Below are positions 7,583 to 15,228 of a stretch of DNA of 24,185 nucleotides, in pieces. The notes under the pieces were generated by a model that did no database searches, was not told the origin of the DNA, and saw only the letters and a program-made list of their open reading frames with translations. The first letter of the stretch is position 1. Every line of letters begins with the position of its first letter. This DNA is from Candidatus Nitrosopumilus sp. Lineage in GTDB: Archaea; Thermoproteota; Nitrososphaeria; Nitrososphaerales; Nitrosopumilaceae. The stretch spans positions 1 through 24,185 of the forward strand of contig JABDKK010000180.1 in assembly GCA_013002265.1 (NCBI GenBank), given 5' to 3'. The position numbers and the translations under genes were made by a program.

Positions 7583-8431
7583 TCAAGGTTTGAGTTTAGA
7601 TGCAATTCTTATCGCATCTTTTGATGCTTGTATGTTATGTGTACGAATGATATCTGCACCATTAATTACAGATATGGCTTCAGCAGCAACTGATCCAAAC
7701 AATCGATCAGATGGTTCATCTTTTCCTAAAATATTTCCAATAAAAGATTTGTTAGATACTGAGATCAAAACAGGATAGTTTTGTTTAATTGATTTTAGTT
7801 TTTGGATAATTGTAAGATCTCTTTTAAGCCAATCAGATGTTATTTTTGTAAAAAATGGGCCTTTTCCTTTTTTTCTAAAAAATCCTATAGCTGGATCAAC
7901 TACAATTTTTTTTGATGAGATATTAGATTTTTTTGCAATTCGAATGCTTTCCTGAAGAAGTTTTTTGGTTTCAACATAATTACTAGAAATAGTTTTTTTA
8001 CTAAAAGCACATAAAATCAGTGATGGAGAATATTTGGAAATGATGTTTTGCATTTTTTCATCATATTTTAAACCAGAAATATCATTAATTATCTCAGCCC
8101 CAGATTCCAAGGCAGTCTGAGCTACACTAGATCTACATGTGTCAACTGAAATTGGAAGATTTGATGAATTTTGAATTATACTAATGGCATTTAGAATTCT
8201 TTTTGATTCAATTTTTTCTGAAACAACAGTCGACAGATATGGCGCTGTAGACATTCCTCCAATATCAATGAAATCTGCTCCATCATCTTCCATTTGTTTT
8301 ACAACATTTTTTATCTGAGTTTTACTTGTGTTGATAGATTTTTTGTAGAAAGATTCTGGACTAGTGTTAAGAATACCCATTACTCTAACAGGATTAGTAT
8401 CACCAACCCTTACATTTCCTAGTTTGGCCAC
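7583..8431 (-). CDS. folP: Dihydropteroate synthase-family enzyme
   Basis: Joins a pterin diphosphate to p-aminobenzoate or a related arylamine in folate or tetrahydromethanopterin synthesis. The TIM-barrel motifs appear in order. They are GILNTSPESF (19-28), DIGGMSTAP (56-64), SVDTCRS (95-101), INDISG (115-120), DPAIGF (179-184), SNKSFIG (226-232) and RTHN (263-266). In bacterial enzymes the last two are usually SRKxFIG and RxHD, so substrate-loop details differ. I chose the GTG at 8431, giving an N-terminus of AKLGNVRVG; a TTG at 8449 is an alternative. It is divergent from mptE, and the pair forms a pterin module. Confidence 0.88.
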   Translation of the reverse strand: MAKLGNVRVGDTNPVRVMGILNTSPESFYKKSINTSKTQIKNVVKQMEDDGADFIDIGGMSTAPYLSTVVSEKIESKRILNAISIIQNSSNLPISVDTCRSSVAQTALESGAEIINDISGLKYDEKMQNIISKYSPSLILCAFSKKTISSNYVETKKLLQESIRIAKKSNISSKKIVVDPAIGFFRKKGKGPFFTKITSDWLKRDLTIIQKLKSIKQNYPVLISVSNKSFIGNILGKDEPSDRLFGSVAAEAISVINGADIIRTHNIQASKDAIRIASKLKP

Positions 8432-8464
8432 ATGATTTATCAAAACCAAGGCAATTTGAGTGAT

Positions 8465-9202
8465 ATGATGATTTTAGGTTGGAAAAAGAAGTATTATGAA
8501 ATTTTAAAGGAATTCAAATATAATGAAGAAGAAGATTATGAATCAGCAAAAGTTCTAAATTCACTTCTAAAAAACAATAATTTAAGTAAAAAAATTTCTA
8601 AATTAATTAAAGGAAAAGCTGTTTTTGTGATTGGCTCCGGTCCATCCTTATCACGTGCAATTTCAAAATTGAAAAATAGTAAAAAAGTAGTTAAAATTGC
8701 AGCCGATAGTTCTGTAGATGCACTTTTAGAAAATGGAATAATTCCAGAAATTATTGTGACTGACTTGGATGGGGATCTTGATACGTTTAAAAAAATTGCA
8801 AAAACAAAATGCATCTTTGTTGTTCATGCACATGGAGATAACATAGACAAACTAGAATTTGTAAAAAAATTTAAAAATTGTATTGGAACAACTCAAACAG
8901 AGCCAGTAAAAAAAATTCAAAATTTTGGGGGCTTTACTGATGGGGACAGAGGAGTGTTTCTTGCAAATCATTATGGTGCAAAAAAAATTATTTTATTTGG
9001 AATGGATTTCGGCAATAAAATTGGGAAATACTCTAAAACAAAAAAACTAGAAAGAAAAACTAAACTTAAGAAATTAAAAAAAGGAAAATCTCTTTTGGAA
9101 TGGTTATCAACATTCACAGATTCTGATTTATTTACTACTTCAAAATCCCTTAAAGGATTTAAAAAAATATCATACAAAGATGTTGATATCATAATTACCT
9201 AG
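8465..9202 (+). CDS. mptE: 6-hydroxymethylpterin diphosphokinase MptE-like (DUF115)
   Basis: Activates 6-hydroxymethyl-dihydropterin to its diphosphate, the co-substrate of dihydropteroate synthase. Archaea use MptE/DUF115 enzymes for this instead of bacterial FolK. Visible signatures are the glycine-rich VIGSGPSLS, then a segment with AADSSVDALLENGIIP, the acidic VTDLDGD motif, a HAHGDN motif and the later GGFTDGDRG and LFGMDFGN segments. All are typical of the DUF115 fold. The start is ATG at 8465, with 8468 an equivalent alternative. An upstream ATG at 8432 would run into the divergent folP start. The C-terminal third is very lysine-rich. It is divergent from folP, with about 33 bp between the starts. 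Confidence 0.87.
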   Translation: MMILGWKKKYYEILKEFKYNEEEDYESAKVLNSLLKNNNLSKKISKLIKGKAVFVIGSGPSLSRAISKLKNSKKVVKIAADSSVDALLENGIIPEIIVTDLDGDLDTFKKIAKTKCIFVVHAHGDNIDKLEFVKKFKNCIGTTQTEPVKKIQNFGGFTDGDRGVFLANHYGAKKIILFGMDFGNKIGKYSKTKKLERKTKLKKLKKGKSLLEWLSTFTDSDLFTTSKSLKGFKKISYKDVDIIIT

Positions 9203-9206
9203 AATG

Positions 9207-9216
9207 CATTTAATAC
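9207..9216 (+). promoter_or_regulatory. TATA-like box for the 9238-11972 gene set
   Basis: CATTTAATAC lies 22-31 nt before the ATG at 9238, right after the mptE stop. It probably drives the coiled-coil gene, guaA and the following small genes. Confidence 0.45.
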
Positions 9217-9237
9217 CCATACCCCATTTACAAAATT

Positions 9238-9813
9238 ATGAAATTCTCTGAAGAGCAGGTAAAGGAGATTGTTGCTCTGAAAGAAAGTTTGATCGAGCAA
9301 ATTGACAGACACCAGGAATCCATTGAAATGCTAGAAAAAAACATCACTACATTAGATCTCTTCTTAAAAGATTCTAGTTTTACCAAGGCCTCAGAGCTAA
9401 AACCCACAAGGATTGAAACACAAAGTAAGCCTGAGATTGTTGAAAAACCAATATCTAATTCAATTCCAATTAAGAGAGGAAATGATGGTAAAATTCTTGC
9501 AAATGCCTATGTAACACCAGAACAAGTTTCCATAATTTTATCAAATGAGATTGAAATTAATGTAGATACACCACCTTTCAAATCGTTCTTTTTAGATAGA
9601 ATTATCGGAGAAATGAAAAAGAAGGATTCTATTGAGGCAGAAAATGGCAAAATCCAAAAAGAATCTGTAATTGATTACATAATTAACAAAAATGGCTCAG
9701 ATATCAGAGAAATTATTATCAAAAACTACAGACAAAAAGAAAGAGTTAATGAATTAATCAATACGGCAGGATGGTCATTAACACGAATGCTTGAAAATAT
9801 CAACAAGGGGTAA
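9238..9813 (+). CDS. Coiled-coil protein of unknown function, coupled to guaA
   Basis: I do not recognise a named family. The 191-residue product begins with a heptad-like acidic/basic coiled coil at about 1-50. A polar linker rich in Lys, Pro and Ser follows at about 52-80. The C-terminal part looks globular and helical, with the segments YVTPEQVSIIL, PPFKSFFLDRIIGEM and INTAGWSLTRMLENI. No signal peptide or membrane segment is seen, so it is probably cytoplasmic. The stop codon is followed by a single base and then the guaA ATG, so the two are almost certainly co-translated. A dimeric scaffold or nucleic-acid-associated role is possible but unsupported. Confidence 0.8.
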   Translation: MKFSEEQVKEIVALKESLIEQIDRHQESIEMLEKNITTLDLFLKDSSFTKASELKPTRIETQSKPEIVEKPISNSIPIKRGNDGKILANAYVTPEQVSIILSNEIEINVDTPPFKSFFLDRIIGEMKKKDSIEAENGKIQKESVIDYIINKNGSDIREIIIKNYRQKERVNELINTAGWSLTRMLENINKG

Positions 9814-9814
9814 A

Positions 9815-11338
9815 ATGGACAAAATATTAGTTCTAGATTTTGGTTCACAGTATAGTCATCTGATTTGTAGAAGAATTAGAGAGTTTTCAGTTTATGCAGA
9901 ACTTGTTCCTTTCGATATAAGTTATGATGAGATACAAAAACACAATCCTAAAGGAATCATTTTTTCAGGAGGTCCATCAAGTGTTTATAATTCAGATGCA
10001 CCTGTTCCTGAAAATAAAATTTTTGATATGAATTTGCCATTACTTGGAATATGTTATGGACATCAATTAATTGTAAACAAATTTGGGGGTAGGGTAAAAA
10101 GAGCAAACAAAGAATATGGTTCATCTCTTTTGACAATTGATAATGATTCAGATCTTCTCAGTGGTGTAGGTGAATCAGTAAGGGCATGGATGAGTCACGG
10201 TGATGAAGCTGAGAAAATACCACCAGGATTTCAAGTAATAGGACATACTGAAAGTGCAAAAGCTGCTGCAATTGCAGCAAAAGAGAAATCAGTATTTGGC
10301 ATTCAATTTCATCCTGAAGTTGTACATACAGAACTGGGTACTGAAATTCTCAAGAATTTTGTCTTAAAAGTTTGCAAGGCAAAACAGGATTGGACTATGG
10401 AAGGATTCATAGATTCTGCTGTAGCAAAAATTTCCCAAATTGAGGGAAATGTACTTTGTGGGGTTAGCGGAGGAATTGATTCTACTGTAGCAGCATTATT
10501 AATTCACAAAGCAATTGGAGAGAGACTAAAGTGTGTTTTTGTAGATAATGGCTTACTCCGATTAAATGAAGAAAAAGAAATCGCAGAGATGTTTAGAGAT
10601 AATTTCAAAGTAAATTTTACATCTGTTAATGCCAAAGAGCAATTTCTTGGGAAATTAAAAGGAATCGCAGATCCTGAAAAAAAAAGAATGGTAGTAGGTG
10701 AAGAATTTATTCATGTATTTACTGAATTTGCTGAAAAAAATGGGCCTTTCAAATGGCTAGCACAAGGAACACTGTATCCAGATGTAATAGAAAGTGGAGT
10801 ATCAAAGGGACCTGCTGCAGTCATTAAATCGCATCATAATGTAGGGGGATTGCCGGATTGGTTAAATTTGGAAATTTTAGAACCTTTAAGGGAACTTTAC
10901 AAAGATGAAGTAAGAAAAATAGCAAAAATTCTGAATGTCCCAGAAAAACTGTTTATGAGACATCCATTTCCAGGACCCGGTCTTGCTGTAAGAATTATTG
11001 GGGAAATCACTCCAACCAAATTGAATATTTCAAAGATTGCAAGTAAGATTGTAGAGGATGAGTTAATGGAGGCAGGTTTGTATGAAAAAGTATGGCAAGC
11101 ATATGCAGCAGTAGGTGATGATAGAGCAGTAGGAGTCGTAGGTGATGAAAGAAGATATGGAAATATAGTGATGATTAGAGTTGTAGATTCGATAGATGCA
11201 ATGACTGCAGATTGGACTAGACTACCTCATGGTTTGCTTGAAAAAATGAGTAATAGAATAACAAATGAGATTGAAGATGTAACTTGGGTAACTTATACAA
11301 TTTCCAGCAAACCTCCCGCAACTATAGAGCCTCAATAG
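9815..11338 (+). CDS. guaA: GMP synthase (glutamine-hydrolysing), two-domain form
   Basis: Aminates XMP to GMP with ATP and glutamine. The single 507-residue chain carries a class I glutaminase domain. Its nucleophile is C80 in GICYGHQ, with partners H166 and E168 in QFHPEVV. The PP-loop ATP pyrophosphatase follows with SGGIDST at 218-224. The C-terminal dimerisation domain ends in the family-typical SKPPATIE. Many archaea encode the two halves as separate genes, so the fused form is worth noting. I start at the ATG at 9815; an upstream ATG at 9791 lies inside the preceding gene. The stop TAG overlaps the GTG of the next gene by one base. Confidence 0.97.
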   Translation: MDKILVLDFGSQYSHLICRRIREFSVYAELVPFDISYDEIQKHNPKGIIFSGGPSSVYNSDAPVPENKIFDMNLPLLGICYGHQLIVNKFGGRVKRANKEYGSSLLTIDNDSDLLSGVGESVRAWMSHGDEAEKIPPGFQVIGHTESAKAAAIAAKEKSVFGIQFHPEVVHTELGTEILKNFVLKVCKAKQDWTMEGFIDSAVAKISQIEGNVLCGVSGGIDSTVAALLIHKAIGERLKCVFVDNGLLRLNEEKEIAEMFRDNFKVNFTSVNAKEQFLGKLKGIADPEKKRMVVGEEFIHVFTEFAEKNGPFKWLAQGTLYPDVIESGVSKGPAAVIKSHHNVGGLPDWLNLEILEPLRELYKDEVRKIAKILNVPEKLFMRHPFPGPGLAVRIIGEITPTKLNISKIASKIVEDELMEAGLYEKVWQAYAAVGDDRAVGVVGDERRYGNIVMIRVVDSIDAMTADWTRLPHGLLEKMSNRITNEIEDVTWVTYTISSKPPATIEPQ

Positions 11339-11700
11339 TGATTGATTTGGAATACGAAAAAATCTGTGGTGAAATACTAGAAGCTGATAAAAAAATCAGA
11401 TATGTCGGAATTTATGATTACGGAGAACTTTATGACAAAATGAGAAATGGAATTAAAAGTCATCTCTCAAGAGAGGAGACAGAATTATCACTATCACAAG
11501 CAGTGTATCGCTGGTCAACTAGGAAAAAAACTGCAGATAAGATTGGAAAACCAATTTTTGCACTAGCAAAATATGAAAAAATTTTTCGATTAACCATTCC
11601 AATTGGTGGTGCAGGTTTAATTTTGATCAGTACAGAATTAGATGCAGATGTTCATGAAATAGTAGAGAAGATTTTAAAAATCAAAAATAAATATCCCTAA
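11338..11700 (+). CDS. DUF6659-like small protein, function unknown
   Basis: A 120-residue soluble alpha/beta protein. The pattern is an N-terminal helix (DLEYEKICGEILEAD), then the strand IRYVGIYDYGELYDKM. Next comes a conserved-looking acidic and basic stretch (LSREETELSLSQAVYRWSTRKK), and then paired strands ending in LILISTELDADVHEIVEKIL. This order matches the profilin/roadblock-like small proteins annotated as DUF6659, many of them in Thaumarchaeota. The match is by memory, not search. The start is GTG at 11338, overlapping the guaA stop by one base (TAGTG). A longer open frame starting at 11284 would lie within guaA and is unlikely. Confidence 0.72.
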   Translation: MIDLEYEKICGEILEADKKIRYVGIYDYGELYDKMRNGIKSHLSREETELSLSQAVYRWSTRKKTADKIGKPIFALAKYEKIFRLTIPIGGAGLILISTELDADVHEIVEKILKIKNKYP

Positions 11701-11714
11701 AAATTTGGGAAAAT

Positions 11715-11972
11715 ATGGATTTTCATGTTTTTGACACATATGTTAAAGCAAGAGATGGGCATACAATACATTTTGATGTAATTACAGATAAAAAAGACGT
11801 ACAAAAAGCAATTTCTTTTGCAAAAGAATGGTTAGAATCAATTGGAGAAGAGTCTAGTAAAATTACAACAGAAGAATGTAGATTTTGTCATACACAGTCA
11901 GTTCCTGAAGAATGGGAAATTGAGATCATGACTAATGGTTATTTTATTTCAAAGTTAGATGGTTGTCCCTAG
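11715..11972 (+). CDS. DUF2024 family protein
   Basis: An 85-residue protein with the full DUF2024 pattern. The N-terminus is HVFDTYVKARDGHTIHFDV, then a helix AISFAKEWLESIGEE, and the ECRFCHTQ cysteine/histidine motif. It closes with the strand GYFISKLDGCP. The family has no established biochemical role that I know of. The CxxCH arrangement and the C-terminal cysteine suggest a metal site or redox pair, which is inference. It starts at ATG 11715, 14 nt after the DUF6659-like gene, and probably belongs to the guaA transcription unit. It ends 1 nt before the opposing decayed gene. Confidence 0.88.
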   Translation: MDFHVFDTYVKARDGHTIHFDVITDKKDVQKAISFAKEWLESIGEESSKITTEECRFCHTQSVPEEWEIEIMTNGYFISKLDGCP

Positions 11973-11973
11973 A

Positions 11974-12499
11974 CTATTTGGAATTAATATTTGGTATTCT
12001 CTGTGCAATTAGGTATTCAAGTGCAGTAACCAATTCATTTTCTGTGATAGTTTTATCAGCATACCAAATAAAAATTTCATACGTCCAACTAGTAATTTTA
12101 GATTCAGACTTTGCAATTATTTCAGTTTCTAATTCTTCAATTGAATTTTGAGCAACAGTTAATGGCATATTAAATTTAACAATAGAAAATGTCGATACTG
12201 TTTCACCACCATATTCAGAATAAATTCTGATTCCATATCACCTAGAATTTCTTCTTCATTTTGATCATGATCAAGATAATGTAAAAATTGAACTCCAAAC
12301 AAATTATCTTCTATCACTTGAGGAAGAATTTCAATATCTTTGATAATTTCTCCATTGCTTAATCTAATTATTTGAATAAAGGGTATCCATCTTGAGGATC
12401 ATAGTTTTGAATTTGGATATTGGTTCTAATCATTGTTGAATCCTTATCTAAATCAATTATATCTCATGAATCAAAATCAATGGTGATAATTGGGTTCAT
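11974..12499 (-). pseudogene. Decayed thaumarchaeal protein gene (multiple frame breaks)
   Basis: Minus-strand coding sense runs from an ATG at 12499 to a TAG at 11974 but is broken three times. There is a TGA at codon 12 (12464-12466), a frame change near 12371-12388, and another near 12226-12238. Joined across the breaks, the pieces read in order: MNPIITIDFDS, DIIDLDKDSTMIRTNIQIQN, FIQIIRLSNGEIIKDIEILP, FGVQFLHYLDHDQNEEEILG and IRIYSEYGGETVSTFSIVKF. They end in WYADKTITENELVTALEYLI. That last motif (W-x-x-D/G-x-I-x-x-x-E/D-x(5)-YLI) resembles a C-terminal module common in Nitrosopumilus extracellular proteins. No signal peptide remains. The longest intact piece is 64 codons at 11974-12168. 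Confidence 0.7.
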
Positions 12500-12658
12500 T
12501 ATATACATAGATTAAAGATGTTTGTAACAAAATGAACATGCAAAGGAATTCCAATACTGTCTTTGAAATCAATTTATCTCAAATTGTGAAAGGTTATTTC
12601 AGATATATCTATAATCTGCATTTTCAAGAAAAATTGATTCCATTATGGAATGTTTTAC
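12500..12658. other. Short non-coding stretch between decayed gene and ROK kinase
   Basis: About 160 bp without a credible gene. A plus-strand open frame from 12532 reads into the ROK gene in antisense and has no family features. The stretch holds the ROK 3' hairpin at 12637-12651 and a TATA-like run just before the start of the decayed gene. Together with the pseudogene it makes about 690 bp without an intact gene, unusual in this compact window. Confidence 0.5.
12629..12651 (-). terminator. Hairpin plus T-tract downstream of ROK kinase
   Basis: Eight bases after the ROK stop, in the gene's orientation, a perfect 6-bp inverted repeat ATTCCA/TGGAAT (12637-12651) with a 3-nt spacer is followed by CAATTTTTCTT. 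Archaeal termination relies mainly on T-tracts, so this is a plausible terminator. Confidence 0.45.
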
Positions 12659-13525
12659 TTAAAGCAGGCATGCTCCAAAAACACCAGCAGAATCACCTAA
12701 TTTGTTTTTCAAAATGGGGGTTTCAACAGTATCAGAAAAAACTTTAGAGTAAACAGATTCTTTTCCGTCGGTATAAAGAAAACCAATATTTGATAGCCCA
12801 CCTCCTAAAACAATTACATCAGGATCTAAAATATCAATCACATTTGCAAGTCCATATCCAAAATTCTCTAAAAACTCGTTTTTCCATTTCTGTCCAATTT
12901 CATTATCAATATTTCCAAGTATTTCTGTGAGTGATTCTGATTTTCCTGTCATTTTGGTCCATTGTTTTTCCAAAGACGGTCCACTGATGTAAGTCTCTAC
13001 ACATCCAGCTTTACCACAATAGCAAGAATTGCCTTTATGATGTAAAGTGTGGTGTCCCCATTCTCCGGCAATATTTGTTGGACCCGTATGCAAATTACCA
13101 TTAATGATAATTCCACCACCTACACCAGTTCCCATAATTACACCAAAAACTAAGCCATATCCCATTGCAGCACCCATCTTTGATTCAGCTAATGCAAAAC
13201 AATTTGCATCATTTTCCATCGATATTGGTTTTCCCAGAATATTTTCAAGATCCTCTTTAATGGGTTTTCCAATAAGACATTGTGTATTACTATTTTTTAT
13301 CAATCCAGTTTTTTTTGAGATAGCACCAGGCGTACATATTCCAATTGAAAAATCATCTATGCCTTTAGTAGCATTTGAAACCAAAATTGAAATTTCCTGT
13401 AATATTTGATGATAATCATTTTTTGGAGTTGGTACTCTTTTTCGTTCTAAAACATTTAGTGAATCATCAAGGAGAATTACTTCTATTTTTGTTCCACCTA
13501 AGTCTACTCCAACTTTATACAACAA
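12659..13525 (-). CDS. ROK family sugar kinase (glucokinase/N-acetylhexosamine kinase type)
   Basis: ATP-dependent sugar kinase of 288 residues. The phosphate-binding motif DLGGTK is at 8-13. The catalytic aspartate D106 lies in MENDANCFALAE, and GTGVGGG is at 132-138. The ROK GEWGHH motif (154-159) supplies a zinc-binding histidine. The zinc cysteines of CYCGKAGC are 168, 170 and 175. The C-terminal adenosine motif is VLGGGLSN. Substrate (glucose, GlcNAc, ManNAc or other) cannot be assigned from sequence. It starts with TTG; two adjacent TTG codons (13525 and 13522) are possible. It lies 36 nt downstream of the thermosome gene on the same strand. Confidence 0.9.
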   Translation of the reverse strand: MLYKVGVDLGGTKIEVILLDDSLNVLERKRVPTPKNDYHQILQEISILVSNATKGIDDFSIGICTPGAISKKTGLIKNSNTQCLIGKPIKEDLENILGKPISMENDANCFALAESKMGAAMGYGLVFGVIMGTGVGGGIIINGNLHTGPTNIAGEWGHHTLHHKGNSCYCGKAGCVETYISGPSLEKQWTKMTGKSESLTEILGNIDNEIGQKWKNEFLENFGYGLANVIDILDPDVIVLGGGLSNIGFLYTDGKESVYSKVFSDTVETPILKNKLGDSAGVFGACLL

Positions 13526-13561
13526 TTATTTCTGAAAATTTTAATGCTTAAGTAAATTGCT

Positions 13562-15184
13562 TTAACCCATTGGTGGAGGACCGCCGCCACCTGGACCGCC
13601 AGATACAGCTATAACATCATCAATTCTTAGAATCATACAAGCTGCCTCGGTTGCAGATTTGATTATTTGCTCTTTAACTGCAATTGGTTCAACTACATTA
13701 ATGGTCATCATATCTGCAATCTTTGTATTTCTTGCATCAATACCGGTCCATTTACGACCTTGATTTTGCTTTGCTCTTAGGTTTGCCATAGTATCAATTG
13801 GATCCATTCCAGCATTTTCTGCTATTGTTAATGGAATTGTTTCTAGTGCTTCAGCATATTTTTTAATTGCAAGTTGCTCTCTACCATCAAAACTATCTGC
13901 CCAATCTTTTAGCAGTGATGCAGCATACGATTCTGGGGCTCCACCTCCAGCAACTATCTCTGGTTTTTCAATTACATCTTTGACAACCATCAATGAATCA
14001 TGAATAGAACGATCTACTTCATCTATTACCCTTTGAGAACCACCACGAATCAACAAAGTTACAGATTGTGGATGCTTGCATCCTTCAATGAAAACCCATT
14101 TGTCAGATTCCACTTTCTTTTGATGAACTAAATCAGCACTACCAAGATCTTTTTCTGAAAGATCATCCAGATTATTAATTACTCGTCCACCTGTTGCTTT
14201 TGATAGCTTAATCATATCACTTTCCTTTACACGACGAACCGCCAAAATTCCATGTTTAGATAGATAGTGTTGTGCAATGTCGTCAATTCCTTTTTGACAT
14301 ATCAAGACATTGACTCCAGCATCATGTAGTTTTTCAACCATAGACTTTAACATTCTATTTTCTTCTTCAAGAAACATCTGCATTTGAGTAGGATCAGAAA
14401 TTCGAATTTCTGAACTCATTTCAGTCTTTTCAATTTCTAATGCAGAATTAATTAATGCAATTTTTGCTTTTTCAATTTTTGTGGGCATTCCACTATGAAC
14501 AATTTCTTTATCTAAAACAATACCCTGAACAATTTGAGTATCTTGTATGGAAGCTCCAGCTTTCTTTTCAACTTTAATGTTTTCGAGATCTACTGTATAT
14601 TCCTCACCTTTCTTTACGGCAATTCTAAGAATTGCATCTACAACAATTTTTGAAAGGGAATCACTATCATCAGATATCAATTTGGATTGCATGCTGGTAG
14701 TTGCAATTTTAAGCAGTGATTCTTTATCATCAGGTTTTATTTTCTTTGATAATTCAGAGTAAATTTCAAGTGTTTTTTCTGCAGCAGCTTGATAACCATC
14801 AATTATTGTTGAGGAATGAACATCTTTTTTGAGTAGCTCTTCTGCTTTAGCTAATAATGCACCTCCAAAAACAACAGACGAAGTAGTGCCATCTCCAACT
14901 TCGTTATCGACTGTTTTTGATATTTCAACCATCATTTTGGCTGCTGGATGCTGAACATCAATTTCTTTGAGAATTGTTGCACCATCATTAGTAATAGTTA
15001 CATCACCTAGAGAGTCAACTAACATTTTATCTAGGCCTCTTGGACCAAGACTACTTTTAACTAATTCAGCGACTAGTTTTGCTGCAGCTATGTTATTTTG
15101 TTGAGCATCTTTACCTTTTTGTTGTAATGCACTCTCTTTGAGAACCAATACAGGTCCGTTTGGTCCTTGTTGAATTGATGCCAT
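13562..15184 (-). CDS. thsA: Thermosome subunit (group II chaperonin)
   Basis: A 540-residue subunit of the archaeal double-ring chaperonin, which folds proteins in an ATP-driven cage with a built-in lid. Equatorial nucleotide-binding motifs are LGPRG (46-50), NDGAT (66-70) and GDGTT (97-101). The second conserved equatorial motif GGGAPE is near 415. The C-terminus is the Gly/Pro/Met-rich tail GGPGGGGPPPMG that projects into the cavity. The start is ATG at 15184. It lies 44 nt after the amidohydrolase gene but has its own TATA box and a striking inverted repeat. Other subunit paralogues may exist elsewhere, so the letter in the symbol is provisional. Confidence 0.97.
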   Translation of the reverse strand: MASIQQGPNGPVLVLKESALQQKGKDAQQNNIAAAKLVAELVKSSLGPRGLDKMLVDSLGDVTITNDGATILKEIDVQHPAAKMMVEISKTVDNEVGDGTTSSVVFGGALLAKAEELLKKDVHSSTIIDGYQAAAEKTLEIYSELSKKIKPDDKESLLKIATTSMQSKLISDDSDSLSKIVVDAILRIAVKKGEEYTVDLENIKVEKKAGASIQDTQIVQGIVLDKEIVHSGMPTKIEKAKIALINSALEIEKTEMSSEIRISDPTQMQMFLEEENRMLKSMVEKLHDAGVNVLICQKGIDDIAQHYLSKHGILAVRRVKESDMIKLSKATGGRVINNLDDLSEKDLGSADLVHQKKVESDKWVFIEGCKHPQSVTLLIRGGSQRVIDEVDRSIHDSLMVVKDVIEKPEIVAGGGAPESYAASLLKDWADSFDGREQLAIKKYAEALETIPLTIAENAGMDPIDTMANLRAKQNQGRKWTGIDARNTKIADMMTINVVEPIAVKEQIIKSATEAACMILRIDDVIAVSGGPGGGGPPPMG

Positions 15185-15187
15185 TTA

Positions 15188-15211
15188 GATTCAGCTACAA
15201 TCCGCTGAATC
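15188..15211. promoter_or_regulatory. Operator-like inverted repeat at the thermosome promoter
   Basis: A perfect 8-bp inverted repeat GATTCAGC-N8-GCTGAATC (15188-15195 and 15204-15211) sits between the TATA box and the start codon of the thermosome gene. The predicted transcription start falls inside it. The site could be an operator for a dimeric regulator or, less likely given the short leader, an RNA hairpin. Confidence 0.55.
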
Positions 15212-15214
15212 CCC

Positions 15215-15222
15215 CTTTTTAA
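15215..15222 (-). promoter_or_regulatory. TATA box of the thermosome gene
   Basis: TTAAAAAG on the minus strand, 31-38 nt before the ATG, is directly followed by five G residues and then the inverted repeat. It predicts a leader of about 8-12 nt. Confidence 0.5.
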
Positions 15223-15228
15223 CATTAC

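Noticed and set aside
11701..12660. Mobile element or attachment site in the loose region
   Set aside because: No transposase, terminal inverted repeats, target duplications or tRNA fragment are visible; gene decay explains the region.
12532..12747. Plus-strand open frame of 71 codons next to the ROK gene
   Set aside because: Its second half is antisense to the conserved C-terminus of the ROK kinase and its first half has no family features. It is most likely a chance frame.
13047..13409. 120-codon plus-strand frame inside the ROK gene
   Set aside because: It is antisense to a complete, motif-bearing kinase and has an unnatural composition.
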